DNA from: Mytilinidion resinicola
Taxonomy: Eukaryota; Ascomycota; Dothideomycetes; Mytilinidiales; Mytilinidiaceae
Assembly (NCBI RefSeq): GCF_010093595.1
Contig: NW_022985437.1
Location: forward strand, 1,531,886 to 1,595,885
Length of the DNA: 64,000 nucleotides
Direction of reading: 5' to 3'
The notes under the pieces are model-generated. The model saw nothing but the letters and a program-made list of their open reading frames with translations, ran no database searches and was not told the origin of the DNA. Made by a program: the position numbers and the translations under genes. Below, one piece after another: positions 1 to 11,540 of the stretch (positions are counted from its first letter, which is position 1; every line of letters starts with the position of its first letter).

Positions 1-48
1 ACTGCGCCTAGATCGAGTAGACGGACGAGAGATTCCGAGACGTCTCAT

Positions 49-1657
49 CTAATCCTCATATCCTTCATCGTTTCCCTCCTCCTCTTCATCTTCATCATAC
101 TCCTCACTCTGCTCATCGGAGCTATCATTGCCCATGCCGTTCTGCCCCCACTCCTCACTCTCGTTCAGGGCAAAGCTCTCACTCAGTCGTTGACTCCCAT
201 CGAGACCACGTTGGGTCTCAGATTCCACCATTGACGTCGAAGCCACGACCCCTTTCTCCAGCTCATCGGCCTCCGGAACCGGATCCACCTCTCTCAGCTC
301 CTCCTCTTCCTCTCCATCTGCGGCGAATCCAACAGTCTTGCCATTCCCGCCACTTGAGCCCCTGGAGCCCGTACGCTCCTCTAGCACGTCTCCGTTCCAG
401 GGCTTGCACTCTTTAATCACTTCTCCGCACCTCAGACACGTCCAGCCCTCGCCCTCTTCATTTGCCACCCGCTGCGCCAGACACGCGAAGCAGTAGACGC
501 ACCCGCACGGCACCGCCTCGTACGGGTTTGTGATATCTGTCGCTGCAGAGCCCACCACACCGCCGCCGCCGGCACTCGCCGCCATGATATCCGCCTCATT
601 CGCATTGATCGGATTCTGGTCTCGATAGCAGATGGCGCAGGTGCGCTGGGGGAGGAATCCCAATTCGCCTCCAGCTTTCTCAGCATCAGGGTCAGAGGAG
701 GACGAAGGACTCCGGCCAATAGTTGACAGGAAGAGTAGTTTTGCTTTCCTGAATCCGCGGGCGAGGATACGACGCCAGCGGGATATCCCCACCAAGGGGA
801 GTAGGAAGAGTAAGAACTCAGTGAAGGCATGCCACACGAGTTGGCGGTTGAGGTACTCGAATGAGACTTCGCGGGATGTAGCGTGGGATGTCGGCGTCAG
901 CCGTAGCCGTAGAATACGGTCTAGTATTGTGCGGTACCGGCCGTTTGTGAGGAACACAAGGAAAGATATCAAGCTTGCGGCGTCGTGGGCCGAGTTTGTG
1001 AGCTCAGTTATTCGGGTGAGGAGCCGGAACTGCGGTGTAGATTCGTGGGTGTAGTCCTCAGAAAGGGCGAGAAGGTGCTCTTCCCACTTCGTCCACACGT
1101 ACCGGCCACCGACGCTGGTGAGGCCGTAGACGACCTTCTGCCATGGTTCTGGGGGTGGACGTGAGGGCAAGTTCGACCGGGCATCAGAATAGCGTAGGCC
1201 TTGGAGGAGAGCACCGTAGGAGGCGTTGTGGTCCCATATAGAGAGTTTGAAGAGGATGGCGCGGAGGGCGAGGAGGATTTCGGGGGAGTAGGTGTCTGTG
1301 ATATGGGACTGGAGGGGTCAGCAAAGAAACATCGGGGTTTCCAGGGCTCACACGTACACCCAGATACTTTAGGCCCTCGCCAACCTGGCCCTTCAGTAGT
1401 TCTAGCAGCTCGTCGTCGAGGAGTTCGGCATCCACCTGGCCAACCCTAAATGCCGGTCTCGTCCCCTCCCGTCCACTAATGGCATCCCACACACTCAGTC
1501 CCGCGTTTCCCAGTCTATTGAAGGGATATGGCAGTCGCGCTACCGTCGAGGCGTTGGCAGCATTCTGAGCAGCGGCGCGTGCTCTTGCGTCCGAGTCGCG
1601 TTGGGCGCGGCGAGCGGCAATGCGCTCCTGAGCGGCGGCGAAGTCGGCGGAGGGCAT
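49..1657 (-). CDS. PEX2: Peroxin-2, peroxisomal RING E3 ubiquitin ligase
   Basis: Integral peroxisomal membrane RING protein which, with Pex10 and Pex12, forms the E3 complex that ubiquitinates the import receptor Pex5 (family knowledge). Two exons, 1352-1657 and 49-1308, joined over a 43 nt intron (1309-1351, GTGAGC..CAG) give 521 aa. The start at 1657 opens MPSADFAAAQERIAARR. The Pex2/Pex12 N-terminal domain contains KLSIWDHNASYG and a hydrophobic stretch near 265-277. The RING has Cys at about 326, 329, 370, 372, 375, 378, 393 and 396; the loop between the first pair and PCGC is long and Gly/Ala-rich, and a Cys stands where many RINGs have His. The last 45 or so residues are strongly acidic (runs of E and D). 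Divergent from KAP120. The intron is short, but the phase and the restored family sequence support it. Confidence 0.93.
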
Positions 1658-2213
1658 CTGGGGCGCATTTGTGACGGGGTGCGAGAGGTAACGGGGGGGC
1701 GGCGAGGTGTATGGGCGTGGAGAATTGAATATCCTGGCGATGCAACCAGGCCGAGGTAAAGCAAGGAGCTTGTGGTGGAGAGTCGTAAATACGGGGTAGA
1801 CCAGGTGGAAAAAGTATAGAACTGCACGCACGTTTCTGACCTCTACAATGGTGGGGGTGTGTATTTCTCCAAGGCGCGGTTAGAACGACTGCGTCTCGAA
1901 TGCATGGTGCAGTCGTGAACCTCAGACGGAACCACTCTTTGGCACGTGAAGGCCCTCCGCGAACCAGCCCTACCGCCTCAAGTGTGGCGCGTGCGACGTT
2001 GGACGTGGCGGGGCAATATCTGAAACACCAGGTGCCTCCTCGTCAACATCCAAAGCTGCCCCACCTTCACCACATTATTCACCGGCCAAAAGAGACGTCT
2101 GTCCAGCTTCTGTGCTTGCCATGTCCATCACATCCGCCGTGGCCGCGATCCTCGACTCTGCCTGGCTTGGAGCCCTCCATCTTGAAGCCTAAACCCCCCC
2201 GACGTAGACAACC
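1658..2213. promoter_or_regulatory. Divergent PEX2 / KAP120 promoter region
   Basis: 556 bp between the two divergent start codons. It contains a CACGTG palindrome at 1943-1948, about 285 bp from the PEX2 start and 270 bp from the KAP120 start, a possible site for a Cbf1-type bHLH factor. No coding sequence is supported here. Confidence 0.5.
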
Positions 2214-5200
2214 ATGGAGGTTGAGGGCCTCATTGAGGTCCCGGGCGAGGCCAACCCGCTGACTGAAGGGATCCTCTTCCTGGTGCTGAAATCAGCTGCT
2301 TCTAATAACCCCCAGCAAATCCAGACCGGCACTAAACAACTACAGACATGGGAGACCAAGAGAGGATTCTATCCGCTGTTGCAGGTATGCCTTTGTATGA
2401 GCCCGAAGCTCTACAGAATACACTAACTAGTGTCTAGACTGTGTTTATGGATAGCTTCTTGCCCAAGGACATCCGCTATCTGGCTATTATCCAGCTCAAG
2501 ATCGGGATCGACAAATATTGGCGCAAAACAGCCTCCAAGTACGGAAGAGTGCCACCTGTATCCTCTTTCCAGACTAACAAACTCAAGTGCGATATCCAAA
2601 GAAGACAAGGCTGTCATACGAACACGGCTCCTTCAAAGCGGCATCAACGAGGCAGACCAGCGTTTGGCTCTGCAAAATGCATTAGTCGTTGCCAAAATCG
2701 CGAGATTCGAATACCCCAACGAGTGGTATGTCCTCTCTCCTATTCGAGATTTCCAATTCTGACTTCTCTTCAGGCCAGACGCGATCACGAGCATCATACA
2801 AATTCTCCGGTCCGCTTCCCTTCCCGGCGCAAACCGACTCTACCTACCACGAGCACTACTCATACTACTCCACATCATCAAAGAGCTATCGACTGGGCGC
2901 CTGATGAGGACACGAGCAAATCTCCAGTCCGTAACGCCTGAGATCTTCTCGGTCCTTGGCCAGGTCTACGTTCAGAAAGTACAGAGATGGCAGGCATTTC
3001 TACAAGATGGAGGGGATGATGAGGGCGGTGCCCTAGAAGATATTGAGCACAGCCTGCTCGCTATCAAGCTTATCCGCCGCCTACTAACTACAGGCTACGA
3101 GTTTCCCAACAGAGATTCAGACGTACCAGAATTCTGGGGCGTCATTCGCGCTCAATTCGGTGATTTCTTGACAATCGCGACACACGAAAACTCACCCCTG
3201 TCCCCAGACGTCCAGGAGCTCGTAGAGAAGCATCTTATGCAACTATCCAAGTTGCATCTGGAGATGGCGCAAGTTCATCCACAAGCATTTGTGCTACTAC
3301 CAGATACGCTTAACCTGGTCCGCGATTACTGGGGCCTCATCTCCAAACTAGGAGAAACATATGGCTCCAAATCGCCGGACATTAGTAAGATCGGAACTGA
3401 CGGCGACGAGCTAGATGAGCCTCCACTGCTCGAGCGTCTCGCCTTGAAAGGACTTCTGCTCATTCGGGCTTGCCTGAAAATGGTCTTCTATCCAGCTCAA
3501 GTATTCAGATACAGGCATCCCCAAGAAAAAGAGGAGAGAACGCATGCCATACAATATGTGAAGACTGAGCTTTTCACCGAAGAGCTTGTGAGAGACATGA
3601 TGTCTGTTATCGTCTCTCGATACTTCGTGTTCCGTCCCAGTGATCTACGAATGTGGGAAGAGGAGCCAGATGAATGGGAAAAGATGGAGGAAGGAGGAGA
3701 GGACTACGAATTCTCGATAAGGCTATGCTCAGAGAAACTCTTCTTAGACTTGGCCAAAAATTTCAAAGATATACTTATTCAACCACTCTTACAGGTCTTC
3801 TATTCTGTGGCCAGTGAGTTCGCACTCATAACCACCAAAAGAAGCGGTCACTAACTTGTTCCCAGCTCCTGACAATGAGAACATCCTCTTCAAAGACTCC
3901 GTTTACACCGCTGTTGGTCTTGCAGCAGATGTATTACATGACCAACTAGATTTCGACGCATTCATATCGTCGACGCTGATTCCAGAGATTCAGAAGCAGA
4001 AACCAGGCTACAATATCCTCCGTCGACGCATTTCGATACTCATTGGCCACTGGATCTCCGTCAAAGTGTCTGATCAGAATAAGCCCCTGGTCTATCAGAT
4101 ATTCCAGCACCTGCTGGACAAGAGCGATCCACTTAACGACCAAGTGGTTCGTATCACTGCTGGAAGGCAGCTCAAAAACATTGCCGATGAGTGGGAGTTT
4201 AAAGCAGTCAATTTCCTCCCCTATGCCCCAGATACGCTGAGTCGATTGATGGCCTTGATCACAGAGGTCGAGCTCCCCGAAACCAAAATGGCTCTACTCA
4301 ATACAATTAGTAGTATCGTGGAGCGTCTGGAACACAACGTAAGCCAATCTGAAGGTGCCAGTCATTTTATAGCTAATCAAAAGTAGATCACACCATATGC
4401 TGATAACATCATCTCCTTATTGCCCCCACTCTGGGAGCAGTCTGGTGAAGAACATCTCATGAAGCAAGCAATTCTGACCATGCTCTGCCGCCTCACCAAC
4501 GCTATGAAGGCCGACTCGCGCAAGTACCACTCGTCTTTCCTCCCCATAATCCGCAATGCGATCGATCCGAATTCCGATACCCAAGTTTATCTTCTTGAAG
4601 ACGCCCTTGATCTCTGGTCCTCTATTCTAGCCCAGACGCCATCTGCCCCAGAGCCGACTCCCCCAGAGCTTTTAGAACTCCTTCCACACTTGCTGCCTCT
4701 CTACGACCAAGGTACGGATATTCTCCGAAAAGTCCTCGAGATCACCGAGGCATATCTTCTCCTCGCTCCAGCTTCTGTTCTGGCGGACTCCTTCCGGAGA
4801 CCTCTCCTGAATGAGCTCACCTCCTTACTCGGTAGTCTGAAGCCCGACGCCAATGGGACCGTCACCCATCTCATGGAACTCTTCGTCCGTGGCGCAGACG
4901 GCTTCGGCGGCGAAAACGCAGTTCAGTTCCTCGTCGGCGACATTATAACGTCTGGCTTCTTCGCCAAAGTCATGGAAGGTCTGAACGGCGCCTGGCACGC
5001 GCACCAATCCCATGGTCCCAACAGACAAGTCCCCGACCATGCCGTCGACGGCGTCGTGGAGACAGACTACCTCTCCGTCCTCGCCCGCATCGGACTAGCA
5101 TCCCCTCGCGTCCTCGTCGAGGCGGTCGCCACGGTCGGCGGCGGGCTAGAACCCACGCTAGACTGGCTGCTGGAAGAGTGGTTCAGCCACGTCGAGAACA

Positions 5201-5709
5201 TGGGCGATCCGCCGAACCGGAAACTGACCTGCCTGACGCTGACGCGGCTGCTAGAAACGGGACAGCCGTGGATCTTAGGCCGACTGCAAAGCTTGATGGC
5301 TGTGTGGACGGATGTTGTGAGGGAGCTGACGGACGAGGATGAGGATAAGTCGAAAGAGTATGTTGATTTCATTTCATTTCATTTCCATGTCAACCCACCA
5401 GTTTCCCCCCTATTTTTCAAGACCTCCGCGAAGAATCGACTTGCTAATCAATGTACTAGCTTCCTCCTCTGGGACGACCAGCCCGCCGCCAACACACTGC
5501 CCAACGACCCCGAAGCCCCTGAAGACGTGCGCCGCCGCGACCTGATCTACTCGGACCCCGTGCACCGCATCAACCTAATCTCTTTCCTGCGAGAGCATCT
5601 GCAGGCGGCTATCCAGGCAGCCGGAGGGATGCAGCAGTTCCAGCAGGAGTGGCTGGAGCGTGTAGACAAAGATATCGTTAGGGGGTTCGGCGAGCTGGGG
5701 ATCTTGTAG
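2214..5709 (+). CDS. KAP120: Importin-beta family karyopherin Kap120 (importin-11 type)
   Basis: Nuclear transport receptor of the importin-beta superfamily; yeast Kap120 binds Ran-GTP and nucleoporins. Seven exons: 2214-2384, 2438-2538, 2588-2725, 2774-3813, 3866-4338, 4387-5357, 5460-5709, giving 1047 aa, the usual family length. The importin N-terminal domain lies in the first 100 residues (QIQTGTKQLQTWE, then RGFYPLLQ, DIRYLAIIQLKIGIDKYWR); the rest is helical HEAT-repeat sequence. Introns are 48-53 nt, except the last (5358-5459, 102 nt), which is open in frame but has a GTATGT donor, a GCTAAT branch and a TAG acceptor. The second intron ends in AAG just after a CTAAC branch. Every junction keeps phase. 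The start is the first ATG after the promoter. Confidence 0.93.
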
Positions 5710-6636
5710 GATCCGCTGAGGTGCAGGCAGATACTGGGCTGCTTCAAGATGTAGCATAGGTGCTATACCTCCTTCTACGGACTAGGCGGCGGTGGTGGTA
5801 GAGAGCTAGGTAGTGCGGCTTGGGCCGATCCGTGGCAGCTTCAATGCGATACTGGGCTCGATACCTAGATATACCCTTTGTTGATTCGCGTTAGGTGTTA
5901 TGTTGCTTTGAGAATCCTGAGTGATCCATCGTATAGCTCGCCCTGTGAGTGAGTTTGAAATTACAGGGCGTGGAGTTTTAAGGAGCACGTACTCGCTTTT
6001 CTTCCAGGGCCCCTCCGACTACACTGGAGACTGCAGGGCGTGGACCTTACGTGGTGAGTCTTCCCTATTCTTCTAGTTCTATAGCGCGCTGTCAGAGGTG
6101 TTTCCGACCCGTGGAAGAAGTTAAATAGGGATGTCATGAGCTTGGGGGGCGTGAGTGAGGCGCGTGGAAGATAGTGAAAAGGCGAGCGATGCTGATATCT
6201 TGGATGTAGCTGTATAGAGCGCTCTGAGATAGCCCTGGGTAAGTGGGGAGATGAAGATGGTGTCAAGAGCAAGGCGCCTAATTGAGGTGGGTGAGGAGGT
6301 AGAGTAAGAACTAGGGGAGTTTGATATTGCGGTTACGAATATACAAAGCTATCTGAGACACGCCTGGTGAAGTAGGGAGGTAATGAAGAGGGTATCAAAA
6401 GCTTGATCGAGGTGTGTGGAATAGGCAAAGAACTGAATTCGTGAATGTCGCGACTGTGGACGTTAAGAGGTCATATATATAAGGAGGCGGCGACTTGGAG
6501 GGTCGGCGGACTGCAATGTTGTAAACCAGAGGGTATGAATCAAAACGTTAATAAGTGTATTGGTAGTAGTAGGACTTAGACGAGCCTGATAACGCGGCTG
6601 GGAAAGGTAGAAGTTTAAGACGCTCCAGGATTGATA
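5710..6636. other. Convergent intergenic region KAP120 / Zn2Cys6 factor
   Basis: 927 bp holding the two 3' ends. Apart from a diverged direct repeat (6221-6419) and a short repeated GCAGGGCGTGGA-like word near 5964 and 6033, I see nothing in it; open frames are short and unlike known proteins. Confidence 0.5.
6221..6419. repeat. Diverged direct repeat, two copies of about 70 bp
   Basis: Copy 1 (6221-6293) and copy 2 (6351-6419) align from TCTGAGA through GAGGTG(G/T)GTG at roughly three quarters identity with one deletion of about 7 bases. Many differences are G/A or C/T transitions. It may be an old local duplication; function unknown. Confidence 0.45.
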
Positions 6637-9501
6637 TCAGCGCCCTTGATTACCCTGATTACCTTGGTTCCCCTGGAAAAGAAATCCCGGATATTCCCGA
6701 AAGTAGTCTGATGGCACTTGGGTTCCTTCGCTGACCGCAACGGTTCCGGGCGTTTGGTTCTGTCCGCTAAACATGTGGCCAAAATCCTGCCGCATGTTTC
6801 GAGGGTCCATGAATTGAGCCTGGACATCAAATACGGGACTCGTGGCACCAAAAGGCCGCGGTTCAAACCCCGGCGCGTCAAATGGCGTGTCGAACTGCAG
6901 AAATTCAAACCCAGGCTGCACGTAGCCAGAGTGACTCTGCATTTCGGAAAGCGGGTCTGGAAACAGGTTCTCGATACCGCCGGCATTGGTGATCATGTCT
7001 TGGAAGATGTTCTCGGCGGCATTGGCCGCCTCCTCCTCTTGTCCCACATCCAGCATATCAGCAACTGTCATATCCAGCTGTGGTGCTAGGTTCTGAACAA
7101 CAACAACGACGAGCCTATATCCGCGGTAGGCGAGCGGGTCGTTGGGGCCCATGGCCTTGAGCCATCGGATGAGCTTTTGGAGGTGCTGCAGGATGTCTTT
7201 CTTTTCCCCTGCGCCAGGGGCGTGGTGAGTGCGGTGGTACAGCTCCAAGAGAAAAATGGTGACTGCTTGCATCATGTTGTGAACCACAAACCACCAAGGG
7301 CCATTTTTATACGGGAATGTGGGATCGACGTGTTTAGGAAAAAGGTTTGCAATCTGCTTGGCCGCTAATATGCACAGAGATGCAGCGTACTGGTTGAACT
7401 TGTCCGACTGCTCGGTTTGATTCTCAATGCGGATGTCGAGCCGACAGACACAGGGTCGAGTGATGATTATGAATGCACTCCAGTACATCAATGTCAGTAT
7501 TCGAGTCTCGCGCTGGAATTCGGCTCCAACCCTGAAAGGATCAGCGGTAAAAGGTTGCGGTAGGTTCTTAGCCCAGTAGTCCAGCTCATCTTTTAGATGC
7601 TTCATGGTGTTTTGCATGTCCTCCCAGGACTTGGTCACGGTGTTCGCCGAGTAGAGGTGCCTTACGGCCTTGTGGGTGATAACAGACACCTGCGTTGTTG
7701 CACGGAAAAAGATGCCTGCGAGGTGTAAGTTGAGTTAGTGTATATAGACTAGGGAGTACAAACTCTTCGGATGTGCCATTGCGGTCAGTGTTGAGTGTGG
7801 GCCCCCTATGCTGTGCTGATCGAACCATTCTTGCAGTAGTTCCATTCCATCGTCGTCGTCCATCCTGCTCTCATCAAGCGGCACTGGAAGGAAGATAGAG
7901 CAGTCTTCATCTGCGATCACGCTCGGACGACCGGATATGGTGCATATGAGGCGTTCTAAGGTATATAGGGACCACCAAACCCGGACTCTGGCTTCTTTTA
8001 TTCTAACATCCGTCACAGGGTCTTCATTTCTGACGTGTAATCCGAGAGTGTAAGCAAGGCGAACAGTAAGACCTAAATTTTAGTTAAGTAGTGAGTCAAA
8101 TAATTTTGATGCCTTCGAATATCATTGGGTCTCTGAACTTACCCATAGTGTTGGACGATCTACAAGAATATTAGTAACAGTGATTCTGACTGCAGTGTCA
8201 GTTACATACCGAGATACCTGTCCGATTGAGAAGAGGTAAAAGCTAAGTAGACCCAAGATTCGAACGCGTTCCAGGTCTGGATGAGCGATGAATGTGCTTT
8301 CAGTAATACCAAGCTTGCGAGCCTTGGTACTATATCTCAAATGGTCATGCTCGCCGACATATTGATCGCCATTGGCTAGATAGGAGAACTTGGCGCCAAT
8401 TGCAAATACCAGATTGAGTGTGGCCAGCATCTTGAATGAATTTCGGTTCTGTTGGGCTGACTCGCTAAAGATAGAGTTGAAGTCCAAGTCGATTTCATTT
8501 TTCGACAGGATTGGGAAAGATTGATGAACAGTTTCCATATAACAGGAGTAGAGATGCTTGGCCAAATGTGGTGCAGGTAGATAGAAAGGGTCCTCAATAG
8601 CTATGTCAACGGACACATCGTCCATGAAGTAGGTTGACTGGCTGATTGATTCTTGAGCGTCGCCAGAATACGCGCTGCGACGCAAGCGTCCAGCTGTGAC
8701 TCTCGCGGCAGAAGATACATCGTCGTCGCCTGGAGGGCCGAACGTGCGGGGAACTTGAGTGCTGAGTCCTTTATCTTTTAGGTCAATTTGTAATTTGAGG
8801 CGCCGGATCCACTGGATTACCGATGACTTGCCGATGAAACCAGTGGCCCTTGATTTTGCATCGCGTATCAAATCTTCCTCTAGTACGTCCAAAGACTCGT
8901 TTGAGCCTGCATCAGCCGTGATCATGGATTCTCCGCGCTTGTCATCATTCACTAGTCTTTCGAGAGCGTTTGTGTCAGTCGTCGGGGATGATAGCTTCGT
9001 CCTTTTGTTGGGCGGCGAAATGATTTGGAGCTCTTCCTCAGCTTCGGCAACCTGGACCATATTAGCAAGCTAAGGAGTCCTCGGGAATGGTATGCAATCG
9101 TACATTGAGAATAGCTTGAATTCTCTCTTGATCTTTAGAGCTTTGACGAGGCTTCAAGTCTTCTAGAAGACTAAGAGCCCCTTCTAGCTGACTCGTGGCC
9201 CTAACGCCTGGTTAGTCTGAATCAGTCAAGAGGCGCGAGAGAAGACAAACACATGCAGCTTGTCTCGACGTGGTGGCGGATATTTGCAGACGATGTCTAA
9301 TTTCGTGCAATACTCGCACTTGGGTAAGTCACCGCTGCACTTGACCTTCCTCCTACGACAGTTTACACAAGCTAGTTCGGTGCGAGATCGATCGGCCTTG
9401 GATATTTTGCTTCCAGTACCCCCGCTGCTGGCTGATTTGGGCGCTATGAGACGAGGAATCGCAATCTTTCCGTGCGATAGCGGATTTGGGGATTGATACA
9501 T
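6637..9501 (-). CDS. Zn2Cys6 transcription factor with fungal MHR domain
   Basis: Nuclear, fungus-specific DNA-binding regulator; target unknown. Six exons: 9251-9501, 9104-9200, 8210-9051, 8143-8159, 7764-8072, 6637-7715, giving 864 aa. The binuclear zinc cluster CX2CX6CX6CX2CX6C has Cys at 45, 48, 55, 62, 65 and 72 with a basic CRRRKVKC stretch. A short linker (ATSQLEGALSLLEDL) leads to an acidic region and then the xylanolytic-activator-type MHR domain, in which the conserved GxSSNTMGLTVRLAYTLGLH segment is produced by a 17-nt microexon (8143-8159). The C-terminus ends in GNQ repeats. The start at 9501 was chosen because upstream in-frame sequence does not look coding. No pathway genes flank it, so a cluster-specific role is not indicated. 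Exon joins keep phase and restore family motifs. Confidence 0.9.
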
Positions 9502-11540
9502 GACGAGACCTGGGGCGGAGTCTCGATCAAACGGCCGGGCGATTGAGAATGCGCCTCGGATGTTTGATCGTGCCAAAAAAGACTCGATGCGGCCGACGTA
9601 GATGATTGTCGGTTCGTGTGATAGATGGAAAGTTGAAGCGGACAGACCCTCTGGTCGAATCAAAAGGGCAAAAGCAAAGCAAAGCAATGGGGGCAGATGA
9701 TCGGCGGCGTAATTGAGTTCCCGTTACCGCCACATCCACGCTCTCTTCATCCAGGGTCCTACGCGGTGGAGATGTGACAAGGGACTCAAATAGTGCAGAT
9801 GTGCTTGTGGCGCAGATTGCAGTCGAGTTGATGCTGCGAGTGACGTACCGGGCATCGGAATGCGGATTCCAAGGTTGCGGAGGGGCGTTTAGGTGGCCGC
9901 GATAGCGAACTCAGCGCTGGACGGACACGATGAACAACCTGACCTGTGGCAACCTGGACACAGCGTGGCTTGTGGAGAGGACGGGCCGACCTCGAACCGC
10001 AGCAGCTAGCACCGTCAGAGTCTGATTTGATCGTCCTTTCATGGGCTGGGTTGGGCGGAGGCGCAGAGGCTGGAGCATGACAGGTCGCGGCTCAGGCGAT
10101 ATGGGTTGAGAATTTGGCGCTGAGATGCAGTACTAGCACAATGCCACGTCGAGTTCGTAGGACTCACCAGATATAAACATGCATTTGTGGATGCCCGGTT
10201 CCTACTCTGCAAACCGTCGGTCAGGATGTAGTCGGGCAGCTTCTTCACGAATCAAGTGAGGGAGGCTTTTTGGATCGACTTGGAAGTTGGCAGGTAGCCG
10301 TAGTCTGGGAGCAGCACAGGAGGAGGCGCCGGTTGGCCGCTCTATACATTCTGTCGTCGTCGCGAACTTCTCTTCGGACTTGGTTCCGACACTTCTAGCT
10401 CGGCTGATCAGAACAACGGTTACATGGTCGACAAGGCTGCAGCGCCGGCCTTGTTTTGTTTCAGAGCTACCTTGTATGTTTGTTAGTGCAGTAAAACCTA
10501 CGTATAGTGATAGGGGTCGGTCAGGGGGCTACTATCACTGTATAGGGAGTATCACCGTTACCAAGGTCACGTGTTGGTGATTTATAAGCCAGGCTGTCCC
10601 AAAACAGCCCAAAAAAGGGCCTTACAAAACCAAGCACAGTTAGTATGATATTGTATGAGAGGGGCTTAATGATACTATACTAAGCAGGGAGCTAGTGATA
10701 TAGGAGGCAAATCGTACAATCCGGCGACTTGTATCACTGTATAGAAAATATCACTAAATCCCTATATCACTATAAGTAGGTTTTACTGTACACTGTCGGA
10801 GCATCTGGCAGCAGGCCATCCTTTGAGCCCTCGATGGATCTGTTGCAGGCGAGTTTCAAGCCATCGAAGTCACCACGCAAGTAACGAGGCAACGTTAGAC
10901 GTGGAAGTGGACTGTGGCCTCATGCTCGTAGAAAAGCGTGCCGTAGAAAACAGTAGACTTCAAAGGATTGACCGTTGTGCTTGATACACTGGAGAGTTAT
11001 CACCATCTAGGCGCGCTGCTCTACTTCAGGTAGCATGCGCAAAAGCGAAATGTACTGTACTGCTACGTACGCCATGGAGCCAGACAGAATCGGACCCGCC
11101 GTCGTTGTATCGAATAGAGTATCAACTTGATGTGAGCAGAGTTGATGGATGAAAGGTGAAGTAGAAGATATATGATAACGAGGAACTCAGCTTGGTGGCG
11201 TTTTCCACCGTCATGCCATCACGGACCGAGGCACCATCGCCATGCTTGCTCCACCATGAGGCTCTAGAAGCAAGGCGCAACACATGACCTTGAACAACCA
11301 CCTGTTCCTTCAGCCCATCTCACTACTCTTCACGTCACGTTCGCAGTGGCTACCGCTGGCTGTCCAGAGCCATCCGGGTGTGCGGGTGTCCGAGAAGTGT
11401 GCTTGTCCGAGCTCAAGGACCTTGCCTAGGTATATCTACTGACTCCCCTCAGTCTTCTCCTGCGCAGCCTCGACCTCTTTTAGTGCTCCTATACATCCTC
11501 CCAAAGCCCAATTGGCCACTCCTCCCCTCAGCACTTCGCA
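9502..11540. other. Gene-free intergenic region between Zn2Cys6 factor and CAB2
   Basis: 2 kb between divergent starts. It holds a 300 bp MITE (10489-10788, separate entry). The proximal ends presumably carry the two promoters. No other conserved protein or RNA gene was recognised. Confidence 0.5.
10489..10788. mobile_element. MITE, non-autonomous Tc1/mariner-pogo-like DNA element
   Basis: The 300 bp unit starts CAGTAAAACCTACGTATAGT and ends with the reverse complement of CAGTAAAACCTACTTATAGT: terminal inverted repeats of about 24 bp with one mismatch, continuing into GATA/GGG. Immediately right of the element is TA; left is TG, so a TA target duplication is imperfect on one side. TCACTGTATAG-type words are repeated internally (about 10534 and 10734). 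No open frame for a transposase. CAGT ends plus TA are typical of pogo/Tc1-mariner elements; the superfamily assignment is inference. Confidence 0.75.

Noticed and set aside
5358..5459. 34-codon coding insert in KAP120
   Set aside because: The segment is open in frame but has GTATGT, a GCTAAT branch and TAG, and its removal restores a continuous KSKDFLLWDDQ helix.
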